Source: CAIQNR01 sp031972475 (GTDB taxonomy: Bacteria > Babelota > Babeliae > Babelales > CAIQNR01). From it: DNA of 64,000 nt. Position numbers and translations under genes: made by a program. Of the stretch, positions 1 through 8,597 are shown one piece after another. The stretch covers positions 620,001 to 684,000 of the forward strand of contig DALYEP010000001.1 of assembly GCA_031972475.1 (NCBI GenBank), written 5' to 3'. The notes below the pieces were generated by a model. The model saw only the letters and a program-made list of their open reading frames with translations, was not told the origin of the DNA and ran no database searches. Every line of letters starts with the position of its first letter. Position 1 is the first letter of the stretch.

Positions 1-1
1 A

Positions 2-2161
2 ACTATTGCAAAAAATGTAGGACCAGATGTTGTTTCTTTAACTCCAGACATAGCTGGAGCGATCAGACCACTTCCTGATAATATAGTACAAACGCTAGAG
101 TCTGCTAATGCTCTTGTAAATCAAGCAACTGATGACGTAGCAAAATTAGCATCAACAAAAACATCAACTATAAGTCGCCCAATCAATGGTACAACACAAT
201 TAACAGATGAAGCTCAAGCAGTAACAGCATTAGGAAAAAGTATTTCATCAAAATTACAAGGATCTTCTCAAAGTGTTGCTACTAAAATAGCAGATGAAGC
301 GAAAACAGTTAAAGCACCGCCACCTACTATTGAGCCAACGCCTTCTCTCTCTTCCATTGATGATCCTATAATTACTAACCTACAAAAAGGATTAAAATCA
401 AATCTTGAAAGCAATAATCAAGTAGCAGCAAAACTTATAGAACAACAAAACGATATCTTAACCGGAGTTAGCAATAAAAAACTTTCAAATAAATTACTTT
501 TACAAGTGAACGTGTCCAAAGAAACATTAAAATGCGAAATAAGAGCACAAATAGAAAATTGCACTAAAGCATTGAAGGGTATTTCAAAAGAAGATCCTTT
601 ATTTGAAATAATTACCAAGCAGATTAAAGATTTAAAATTTTCTATAAAGACTATGGATAAACAATTAAGAGCGGCTTCTTCCGCTACAAGCACAGCTCGA
701 TATTTTGGACATTTTAAATTAACTGCTGACATAATGGTTCAAGTGGGAATAATGATGGGTGCTCAAATTGCAATTTCGTGGGCAAATGCAGCAGATGCAA
801 AACTTTTTGCAGAATTGCGATTGAAACAAGCAAAAATTGCCAATGATTTTCGAGTAAAAATCAATAAAATTCAAGCTTTTGCACAAGAGCAAATTGAACT
901 AAGCGAACAAACTGCATCGTGGGGAATTAGCATTATACAAACTAAGCAATCAGAAGTATCAAAAATATTTAAAAAACAACAAATGTATCTTTTACAATCG
1001 GTTATAAACTCAAATATAGCAGAAAATTATTTATCTGACCCTATGGAATGGGATCAATATTTTTTATACGCTCCGATGTATACTCCAAGTAAAAATATGA
1101 CTATTAATACAAGTAGTACAAAAAATGGACTCTCAAACATAACTTTTCCCATTCTTAAGCAATCATTTAATCAAGGCTCTTGGGCCGTATCTCCCTTAGT
1201 TTCAACAAAAAATTTAAGCGATACATTGCTATGGAAAGTAGATAATAAAAAACTCACAATTGAATCTTTAAAAATACAAGATTCCCCACCAATTCCTTCT
1301 GTAATAACTAAAAATCCTGTCATCTCTCAACCATTTCCAACACAACCAGTACAAAACACATGGTACAATGTTGGAAGAATAGGAAGCTGGGGATATAGCT
1401 CTTTAGATAACTCTTTTAATCAGTATAGAATTATTTCAAATACAACACCTCAAATGCCAAATGGCGATTACAATCTAGCTGGATTAAACACAATATTTAC
1501 AGATTATGTAGCTCCAACAATGATCGACTCCACAGGTGTACGCACTTATCAAATTGAAGTAGAAGTTCAAATTAATGCAGGAAAAGCCCCATGGATTGCA
1601 GGTATTATATTTAATAAGCCAAGATGGATTTCTGGAGCAACTGACACGCTCAATCAATATCGTTTTTGTGGACTTTATTGTCCAAGCGCAACAGAACCTA
1701 TTACATTTTGCGCAGCAGAAAGTTTCTTTATACCATCAACCGCCACTGATGCCAATCGCCTAGATCCTGTTACTCCTCTTGAGCAAATAATGAATCAAAA
1801 ATCAAATACTTCATGGAAAAACATAGGCAAAAGTTTAATCGGAAACCCTCTATTTCCAAATAAAGAAAATGCATCAAAAGAACAAATTTCTACCGGCAAG
1901 CCATACGTCATTACTATATTTACTCAGCCACAAAAAATATTTGTAACTCTCGAAGAAAAAAACAATGACACTAGAAAACTTATTTTTGGACCGTTTGCTA
2001 TTGAAAACAGAAATCCAATACTTTTTAATGGTCATGGAATTGGATTTGTTTCATCAGGATGCGCTTCTAAATTCATTCTTAAAAAACCAGAAAGTTTAGT
2101 TTTTACAGAATCTGAAATTACAGCTTTTAATAAACTTATTCCGTCAGGAACTCAGAAATGA
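2..2161 (+). CDS. Large secreted or surface protein with LamG-like C-terminus, 5' end outside the window
   Basis: The frame is open without a stop from base 2, so the GTG at 506 is internal and this is the 3' part (about 719 codons) of a longer gene. The visible N-terminal part is rich in Ala, Ser, Thr, Gln and Lys and looks helical. The segment around 720-960 is Ala-rich and could be a coiled coil. The last 250 or so residues look like a beta-sandwich of the LamG/concanavalin type: strands such as YQIEVEVQI, WIAGIIFNK and YVITIFTQPQKIFVTLEE, ending in GIGFVSSGCASKFILKKP. The same closing motif occurs in the next gene, whose ATG overlaps this stop by four bases (ATGA), so the two are coupled. 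Function is unknown. Binding of carbohydrate or protein at the cell surface is only inferred from the fold guess. Confidence 0.7.
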   Translation, partial: TIAKNVGPDVVSLTPDIAGAIRPLPDNIVQTLESANALVNQATDDVAKLASTKTSTISRPINGTTQLTDEAQAVTALGKSISSKLQGSSQSVATKIADEAKTVKAPPPTIEPTPSLSSIDDPIITNLQKGLKSNLESNNQVAAKLIEQQNDILTGVSNKKLSNKLLLQVNVSKETLKCEIRAQIENCTKALKGISKEDPLFEIITKQIKDLKFSIKTMDKQLRAASSATSTARYFGHFKLTADIMVQVGIMMGAQIAISWANAADAKLFAELRLKQAKIANDFRVKINKIQAFAQEQIELSEQTASWGISIIQTKQSEVSKIFKKQQMYLLQSVINSNIAENYLSDPMEWDQYFLYAPMYTPSKNMTINTSSTKNGLSNITFPILKQSFNQGSWAVSPLVSTKNLSDTLLWKVDNKKLTIESLKIQDSPPIPSVITKNPVISQPFPTQPVQNTWYNVGRIGSWGYSSLDNSFNQYRIISNTTPQMPNGDYNLAGLNTIFTDYVAPTMIDSTGVRTYQIEVEVQINAGKAPWIAGIIFNKPRWISGATDTLNQYRFCGLYCPSATEPITFCAAESFFIPSTATDANRLDPVTPLEQIMNQKSNTSWKNIGKSLIGNPLFPNKENASKEQISTGKPYVITIFTQPQKIFVTLEEKNNDTRKLIFGPFAIENRNPILFNGHGIGFVSSGCASKFILKKPESLVFTESEITAFNKLIPSGTQK

Positions 2162-5100
2162 ATAATGCTAAAAAAATAGAGATATTTTTTATATTATTAA
2201 CAACTTACAATGCATTTTCTGCTACAAATACAAAAATAGGAAGAGTTAAAAAAACAATAGAACAGCCTGTTTTTGAAGAAAAAAATATCACTCAAAACAA
2301 AACAAAGCCATCAACACAACCTGTTATGGTAATTTCAAAAACAAAAAACTCAGAACAGAAAAATACATCTGAAAATCAAAAAAACATTCAAATCGTATCC
2401 GCACCCATAACTGCATCAACCCCTAGAGCCGCTATTAAAAAAACAAAGCTTGTCATAAAACAACCAGAAAAAACACCTACGGCAACTACAATAACGTTAC
2501 TTAATCAAAAGAAAGAAGACTCATCAGGCATAAATAATATTGGTAATGTATCAAGCACAACGCAAAAAAACTTTACTCAAAGTGCTAATCCTCCAGGAAC
2601 TAATAACACTATTGATGATACAACAAAAAATGCGATTGATGATTTTTTTTCAGTATTTCCAGAAGTTACTGGTTCAAATTCACTCCTTCCTTCGCTTGAT
2701 AAAGCAATAAATTTTATCTATCAAGACACACTCCATCTTTCTCCTGTTATTTTAGAAGCATTACGCAAATTATATGGATTTATTCAATCACAAGTACTTG
2801 ATGCAAAATTAGTGAAGGAACAAGAAGTTATTAATACTCTTTTGCAAAAAATAGAAATCGCTTCATCAAAAAACGACCCTCTTTTATCAACATATAGACA
2901 ACAACTTCTACAAGCTCAAAATAATTATGCTCTTCAAAAGAGCAATCTCGATAGCACTATTATAAAGCTATGCCTTGAATCTGATTTTTGGCAACAATAT
3001 CTACAATGCCTTGTTGCAGCATCGTTTGATTATGAACAATTTTTACTATCAAATGTTCATGAAGAAGAAAAACAAATATTTAATTTCATACCAACTTTTG
3101 AACTTTCTTATTACACAGATGCATTCATTGGGTTAAGAATTAATTCAGAAATTGTGAGAATGTTCTTAATAGTCACAGAAATGTTACGAAATAGGGCAAT
3201 TAATCAGTCAACAAACTGGAAAGGTCTAACTGATCCTTCAAAATTATATGACTCTATCATAGCTTTTAAAACAACACCTCTTTATACGTCACAACTTTCA
3301 TTTACACAAGCAACTTTTGGAAATAAAACATTTACCATTCCATCAAATATTACACTTGTAGATTCATCGGGAAACATTATTGCTGGATTTAAAGATTTTC
3401 TTATTTCTGTAAAAGATAATAATGGGAAATACATTGCAATTCCTCATAAAAATATAGAGCGTATGCTCACTGTAAATCCCTCTACGGGAAATCTTTCTAT
3501 AACTAATTTTGGAAGTTTATTTTTAGAATTTCAACCAAGTTCTGGATCAATGGGACCTTCATTAAAATACACCTCTATGTATAATAAACTTTTTAAAGAA
3601 ACCCCATCTGGAAATTTTTTACCAACTCCTTTATATATGACCCTTATTGGATTCTCAGGAATAAAACTTTTAAATAATGCTCTTGAGTATCTTTTTAATA
3701 CTGCAAATCTAGAAAGCACCATGTCATTACTTGCTACATTAAAACCATCTTATTTTACAGACTTCCCACTTATCATATCCTATCAACCCTCTGACTACCC
3801 TTACTTAGATAATATTAATTTTTTAAAATCTGGAGCAGTTATTAAATCAAATAACACTTCAACAAAAGAAGGAACGCCACAACCTCAAGGGGGATCAATA
3901 AAAAAAGCATTTAATACAGTTGGTAAAGGTATTAAAAAAGCAGCAAATGTTACTGGGAACGGAATTGCCACATCGGCAAAAAGAGCTGGTAATGGAATTG
4001 CTAATGGAGTAGTTAATAATGCAAATAATTTTGTTAATGCAATGATAGAAGTAGAAAAAAGAGCATCTCAAGAATTTAAAAAAGCTGCGAATGATATCCA
4101 AGGAGATTTTGTTGACCTTGGTAAAAACGTTGCAGGAATGGTAAGTAACGTTGCTCTTGCAGGAGTTTATTACGACACAGGGCTTGCATGCCTAACAGAA
4201 GGCATAAGTTATAGCGAATCACAAAGAAAAGCCAATAAATTAGTTATCAAGGGAATTAATCAACTTAATAATGCAGTAAAAGAATCAATAGATATTATTG
4301 ATAGAGTTGGGCAAACGGCAAAAGCAGTTGGGCATGTTGTTGGATCAAGCGTAGGACAAACAGTTGGATTTATTTTAGGTGGCGGCATGATAAGCAAAGA
4401 TCTTTCAGGAGCTCTTAATGCAGCATTTGATGCAGTAATTGATGTCGCTGTAGCGCTCCATGAATTTGCAATACTAAGAACAGTTGTACCTCTTCAGCTA
4501 ACCGCAGAAGCTATTCTTTTCATATCACAAACAATGGTGAATCTTGTAACAGCGCCCTTTTTAGAAACAATGGGAGGAACTCCTTTTGCAGGAATGGGAT
4601 CACTAGGAGAAAACTTCTTAAATGAAATTGTAATTTCAATCTTAAGGCCACTTAAAATTGCAGGTAATGGACTTATGGCTGCGCTTAATGGAATTATGCA
4701 AGTTACAGCATATCTTGCAGGAGCTATTCTTGACCTTGTTGTAAATATAGGGGGAGGATGCGCAGCATTAGCTGCTACAACATATGGTGGTGATATGACA
4801 ACTGCTTTTAATAAAATAGATACTGCTGTAAACAACCATAGAAGGGTTATTATTTCTTGCATATCAGCAGTTATTTTAACAGTCATTGGACTTGTTGGTG
4901 TTCCTTTTACAGGAGGAGCTTCAGTAGGTTTAATTGTTGGAGCAAGTATGGCTGTAATTGGTGCAGGCATGATGGCTATGATGGCAGTTGGAGAAAATTT
5001 ACAGGATGAAGAAGCTGTTATTAATAAAGCAAAACAGCGAGATTTTTTAGTTGCCTATGCAAAATTTGTAGATGAAAATGCCTTAACAACTGAAGCAACA

Positions 5101-7305
5101 CAAAATCTATTAATCGAAGACGTAAATAATCAATTTAATGATATTTTACGAAATCAAGAAAGATCACTTATTTACTATCAAAACTATATCAACAACTCTA
5201 TAAATAGCTCTGTAGATATATCTGCTTATGGCATTGGAAATTTCTATAATCAAATTTTAAAACCGCATCCTACAACAGGCATTCCTCTTGCCGACCCAGG
5301 TTCTTCATATGGAATACAAACCAATAGGCTTGCTCTTAATCCTTCCCAAGGTATGACTCTTTACAACATCCAAAGAAACACATTTGCCCAAGAAGTCGCT
5401 TCTATGCCAAAACAAATAATTCAAGATGAAAAAAACAATGCATTAGAAATAAATGATTCACCAACTCAATTTTGGATAAACCAAAAAGATCTGTCTTGCA
5501 TCGAATCTGGACAAGAACTCGCAGCAGAAATTAGATGGCGTACATTAAATGAAAGTCAAGGAGCTTTTTACATTGGAATATTTTTAAGCAATCAATATAT
5601 CGATACAAAAGCACTTTCAGACTTGTATCAAAATATTGATAATTTACAATCTGGAAAAACAGAAAAGGACCAAATAACGCTACAGCAGGCATGGGAAAAT
5701 TTAAATAAAGTTAATAATCATATTTTAAATATAAATAATAAGGGAAAAGCATTTGTTTTATTCAGAGAAGCTTTAACCAAAAACCCTACACTTGGAATAT
5801 ATGAACATCAGGGTGCCGGATGGATTAATAAAAATATAGCACCTATTTCCTATCAAACTGGGGTTTGGTATAGAATGAAAATGCAAATTAGTTCAAACTC
5901 AGTGGCTGTAAAATGCTGGGAAGATGGACAGGTAGAGCCAAGTAGCTGGCAAGGAACATTCTCTGTAACTTTAGATCCTCAATTTATATATCCATTGCCA
6001 ATTACATCAAGTAAAAATCAAATATCACTTACTGCGCCAAAAGCATCTGTAATGACTGCAAATACGGGAGTAGGAAAATATTCATACAACGCTTCAAGTA
6101 ACAACTGGGCTCCTTATCAAGATACTGAACAAATAACACAAAATAAATCACAGTATGCTGGATCTATGGGAGTTATAACTTCTGGAGCAGCAGTTGAATA
6201 TGAAGTAATAAAACCGATTACAAAAATATCAATATCCCCACAGCGTCAAAAAGTTAATGCTCTTATTGATTCTGAATTTAAACAAAAAGGATTACAGCCA
6301 AAAGCAATCGATCAAGAAAAAGCATACATGGGAGCATTAGACGAATTTAACAAAGCTATTTCATTTGGCTCATTCAGCTTAACACCTATAAGCAGTGCTC
6401 TTATTTCACAGGGCATTTATCTTTACACTACCAATCAAACCGGACTATCAGGAATCAGCAATGACTATGTTGTTTTTGCAGAATCAATCGCAAAAACAAC
6501 ATCAGATATAGGAACCGCTATCAATCTTGGCATAGATCCTTCAAAATCTCCTAAGGCAATAGTCAGTTTAATTACAGGAAATGCATATGACCAAAATAAA
6601 CAATTTATACAGTCATGTAGTGGTGTATTATCAGCATGCCAAGCCTCACTTGGAATCCCTGAACAAATTATTCAAACAATTAAAACGGCAAGTAAACAGT
6701 ATTACACTTCATTAGTTTCTACATTAAAATTTGAAAATATCACACTCACTTCAGAGCTTGAGGCAATTCAAAATAATCAATACATTTATAGCGGCAACTC
6801 ATTAAATAAAAATCTTGTAGAAAAGGACTATTTTGTTGCTGCAAGCATCAATCAAACAACAGGTTTAATAACTCCTTCAAGTAGTTATGGTCAAAAAATT
6901 GAGAGTAATAATAACACAATTAATGGATTAATAAGTCTTATAACAGGACAAGTATTTACCTTTATGAATGCAAATAAAATAATTACTAACCTAGCGGGCC
7001 AAGATCTTTTAAAAGTAAGCATTACAAGCATTAAAAATGCCCCAATTTATAGCTCATTAATTGAAAACTATACAAGATCAATTTCTTCAAACTTGTATCA
7101 AGAAATGCAACAACAAATAATGCTCTATCAAAAAAATGCCATTACTGAAAAAGAAACAACCGCTGCAACAAAGCCGCCTACTATTACTCCAAAACCAGTA
7201 TCACAAGCTACGCTTCCTTCTTTAAATTCAATCCTAAATCTTCCAACCTTAAACGATTCTTCTACATATAATATAAATGATGCATATGATACCGGAGGCC
7301 TATAA
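2158..7305 (+). CDS. Giant exported protein (1715 aa) with Gly-rich hydrophobic core and LamG-like domain
   Basis: I do not recognise the family. Residues 1-22 form a signal peptide (IFFILLTTYNAFSA). Residues 25-170 are a low-complexity Lys/Thr/Gln linker. Residues about 580-670 are amphipathic (KKAFNTVGKGIKKA and similar). Residues about 720-945 are unusually hydrophobic and Gly/Ala-rich, ending near 900-945 with likely membrane-inserting helices (ISAVILTVIGLVGVPF, GLIVGASMAVIGAGMMA). Residues about 1100-1345 resemble the beta-sandwich of the preceding gene: LAAEIRWRT, FYIGIFLSNQ, WYRMKMQISSNSVAVKCW and MGVITSGAAVEYEVIKP. An upstream AGGA lies at a normal distance from the ATG. It is co-transcribed with its neighbours. 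A surface adhesin or a membrane-inserting secreted protein are both possible and neither is proven. Confidence 0.72.
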   Translation: MNNAKKIEIFFILLTTYNAFSATNTKIGRVKKTIEQPVFEEKNITQNKTKPSTQPVMVISKTKNSEQKNTSENQKNIQIVSAPITASTPRAAIKKTKLVIKQPEKTPTATTITLLNQKKEDSSGINNIGNVSSTTQKNFTQSANPPGTNNTIDDTTKNAIDDFFSVFPEVTGSNSLLPSLDKAINFIYQDTLHLSPVILEALRKLYGFIQSQVLDAKLVKEQEVINTLLQKIEIASSKNDPLLSTYRQQLLQAQNNYALQKSNLDSTIIKLCLESDFWQQYLQCLVAASFDYEQFLLSNVHEEEKQIFNFIPTFELSYYTDAFIGLRINSEIVRMFLIVTEMLRNRAINQSTNWKGLTDPSKLYDSIIAFKTTPLYTSQLSFTQATFGNKTFTIPSNITLVDSSGNIIAGFKDFLISVKDNNGKYIAIPHKNIERMLTVNPSTGNLSITNFGSLFLEFQPSSGSMGPSLKYTSMYNKLFKETPSGNFLPTPLYMTLIGFSGIKLLNNALEYLFNTANLESTMSLLATLKPSYFTDFPLIISYQPSDYPYLDNINFLKSGAVIKSNNTSTKEGTPQPQGGSIKKAFNTVGKGIKKAANVTGNGIATSAKRAGNGIANGVVNNANNFVNAMIEVEKRASQEFKKAANDIQGDFVDLGKNVAGMVSNVALAGVYYDTGLACLTEGISYSESQRKANKLVIKGINQLNNAVKESIDIIDRVGQTAKAVGHVVGSSVGQTVGFILGGGMISKDLSGALNAAFDAVIDVAVALHEFAILRTVVPLQLTAEAILFISQTMVNLVTAPFLETMGGTPFAGMGSLGENFLNEIVISILRPLKIAGNGLMAALNGIMQVTAYLAGAILDLVVNIGGGCAALAATTYGGDMTTAFNKIDTAVNNHRRVIISCISAVILTVIGLVGVPFTGGASVGLIVGASMAVIGAGMMAMMAVGENLQDEEAVINKAKQRDFLVAYAKFVDENALTTEATQNLLIEDVNNQFNDILRNQERSLIYYQNYINNSINSSVDISAYGIGNFYNQILKPHPTTGIPLADPGSSYGIQTNRLALNPSQGMTLYNIQRNTFAQEVASMPKQIIQDEKNNALEINDSPTQFWINQKDLSCIESGQELAAEIRWRTLNESQGAFYIGIFLSNQYIDTKALSDLYQNIDNLQSGKTEKDQITLQQAWENLNKVNNHILNINNKGKAFVLFREALTKNPTLGIYEHQGAGWINKNIAPISYQTGVWYRMKMQISSNSVAVKCWEDGQVEPSSWQGTFSVTLDPQFIYPLPITSSKNQISLTAPKASVMTANTGVGKYSYNASSNNWAPYQDTEQITQNKSQYAGSMGVITSGAAVEYEVIKPITKISISPQRQKVNALIDSEFKQKGLQPKAIDQEKAYMGALDEFNKAISFGSFSLTPISSALISQGIYLYTTNQTGLSGISNDYVVFAESIAKTTSDIGTAINLGIDPSKSPKAIVSLITGNAYDQNKQFIQSCSGVLSACQASLGIPEQIIQTIKTASKQYYTSLVSTLKFENITLTSELEAIQNNQYIYSGNSLNKNLVEKDYFVAASINQTTGLITPSSSYGQKIESNNNTINGLISLITGQVFTFMNANKIITNLAGQDLLKVSITSIKNAPIYSSLIENYTRSISSNLYQEMQQQIMLYQKNAITEKETTAATKPPTITPKPVSQATLPSLNSILNLPTLNDSSTYNINDAYDTGGL

Positions 7306-7310
7306 TAAAA

Positions 7311-8597
7311 ATGGACTACATGGATTTAAAACAAAAAGCACATGAGCTGCCAAAACAATCTGGTGTTTATCTTTTTAAGAATAATAAAAACATCGTTATA
7401 TATGTAGGAAAAGCTAAAAATATTAATAAGCGAGTAGCTTCTTATTTTGCAAAACAAAAAAAGGACTGGAAGGTGCAATTACTCATCGATGAAAGCTCTT
7501 CTATTGATTGCATTTTAACAACAACAGAACATGAAGCTCTATTATTAGAAGCAGAATTGGTTCAGCGTTATCAACCAAAATATAATGTACTTTTAAAATC
7601 AGGCCAGCCCTTTATTTTCCTAATTGTTACAGAAGAAGATTTGCCAACGTTAAAATTACAAAGAACAAAGTCTGCGTCTTCCTTATCATTTGGCCCTTTT
7701 ATTTATAAACAGCAAGCACGAAATGTTTATGAATATTTAATAACAACATTTAAATTATATTTATGTAACAAAAGTATAGAAAATGGATGCCTAGATTATC
7801 ATTTGGGAAAATGTTCAGGAATATGCACAAAGAGATTTGATAAAGAAGATTACCTCTTTAGGCTAGGGCTAGCAATTGATGTATTGCAAAACAATAGCAC
7901 TACATTTATAAAAAAAATAGATGAAAAAATAAAAGAATATTCAAAAAAATTAGAATTTGAAAAAGCAAAAAATTTATATCAATATCAAAAAAATGTTGTA
8001 ACAATATTTAATATATTAAAAAAGAAATTTGATTTTTCTAAATACCAAGAAAAAATTCTTAACATCACAACAACAATTGAAGCTGATAGTATTAAAAATT
8101 ATGAAAAAACTGGGATTGAGCTACAAAAAATGCTCGCCCTTCCCACTATTCCAAACTCAATAGATTGTTTTGATATCTCACACTTTCAAAGCCATGCAAT
8201 TGTAGGATCGTGTATTAGATTTTTACATGGAAAACCCGATCAAAAATCATTTAGAAAATTTAAAATAAAAACACTTGTAATTCAAAATGATTATGCTGCC
8301 CTTTATGAAGCAGTAAGCAGAAGATATAAAAATTTAAAAAACATGCCAGACCTTGTCTTAATTGATGGAGGAAAAGGCCAAAGAAATGCAGTTCTTTCAT
8401 TGATTCCCAGTGAAAAATGTATCAGTTTGGCGAAAAAAGAAGAGATGGTTTTTTCAAATAATTATCCTGAAGGAATTCACTTAAATCTTAAAACAAATAT
8501 TGGTAAACTATTAATAAGTATACGTGATTATGCGCATCATTTTGCTATTACATATCATAAAACCTTGCGCAGTAAAAAATTTACAAGAGGTGATTAA
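7311..8597 (+). CDS. uvrC: UvrABC system protein C, short form
   Basis: Nucleotide excision repair endonuclease that incises damaged DNA on both sides of a lesion bound by UvrB. The GIY-YIG domain is at the N-terminus (SGVYLFKNN then IVIYVGKAKNI). Next comes the four-cysteine cluster region (LYLCNKSIENGCLDYHLGKC then SGIC), a UVR motif near 215-235 (KKLEFEKAKNLYQYQ) and the RNase H-like domain with the expected triad: Asp in CFDISHF, Asp in LVLIDGGKGQ, His in RDYAHHFAITYHK. At 428 residues it lacks the roughly 60-residue C-terminal helix-hairpin-helix pair of typical 600-residue UvrC. The reading frame ends cleanly, so this is a short version rather than a frameshift. GGAGG at 7294-7298 supports the 7311 ATG over the one at 7320. 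Its stop overlaps the clpB start (TAATG). Confidence 0.93.
   Translation: MDYMDLKQKAHELPKQSGVYLFKNNKNIVIYVGKAKNINKRVASYFAKQKKDWKVQLLIDESSSIDCILTTTEHEALLLEAELVQRYQPKYNVLLKSGQPFIFLIVTEEDLPTLKLQRTKSASSLSFGPFIYKQQARNVYEYLITTFKLYLCNKSIENGCLDYHLGKCSGICTKRFDKEDYLFRLGLAIDVLQNNSTTFIKKIDEKIKEYSKKLEFEKAKNLYQYQKNVVTIFNILKKKFDFSKYQEKILNITTTIEADSIKNYEKTGIELQKMLALPTIPNSIDCFDISHFQSHAIVGSCIRFLHGKPDQKSFRKFKIKTLVIQNDYAALYEAVSRRYKNLKNMPDLVLIDGGKGQRNAVLSLIPSEKCISLAKKEEMVFSNNYPEGIHLNLKTNIGKLLISIRDYAHHFAITYHKTLRSKKFTRGD

Noticed and set aside
506..2161. GTG at 506 as the true start of the first gene
   Set aside because: The frame is open all the way back to base 2 with protein-like codons and no ribosome site before 506, so the gene begins outside the window.
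4494..4970. 158-codon minus-strand frame inside the giant exported protein gene
   Set aside because: It is antisense to a Gly/Ala-rich coding region, has no ribosome site or recognisable family and appears to be a shadow frame.
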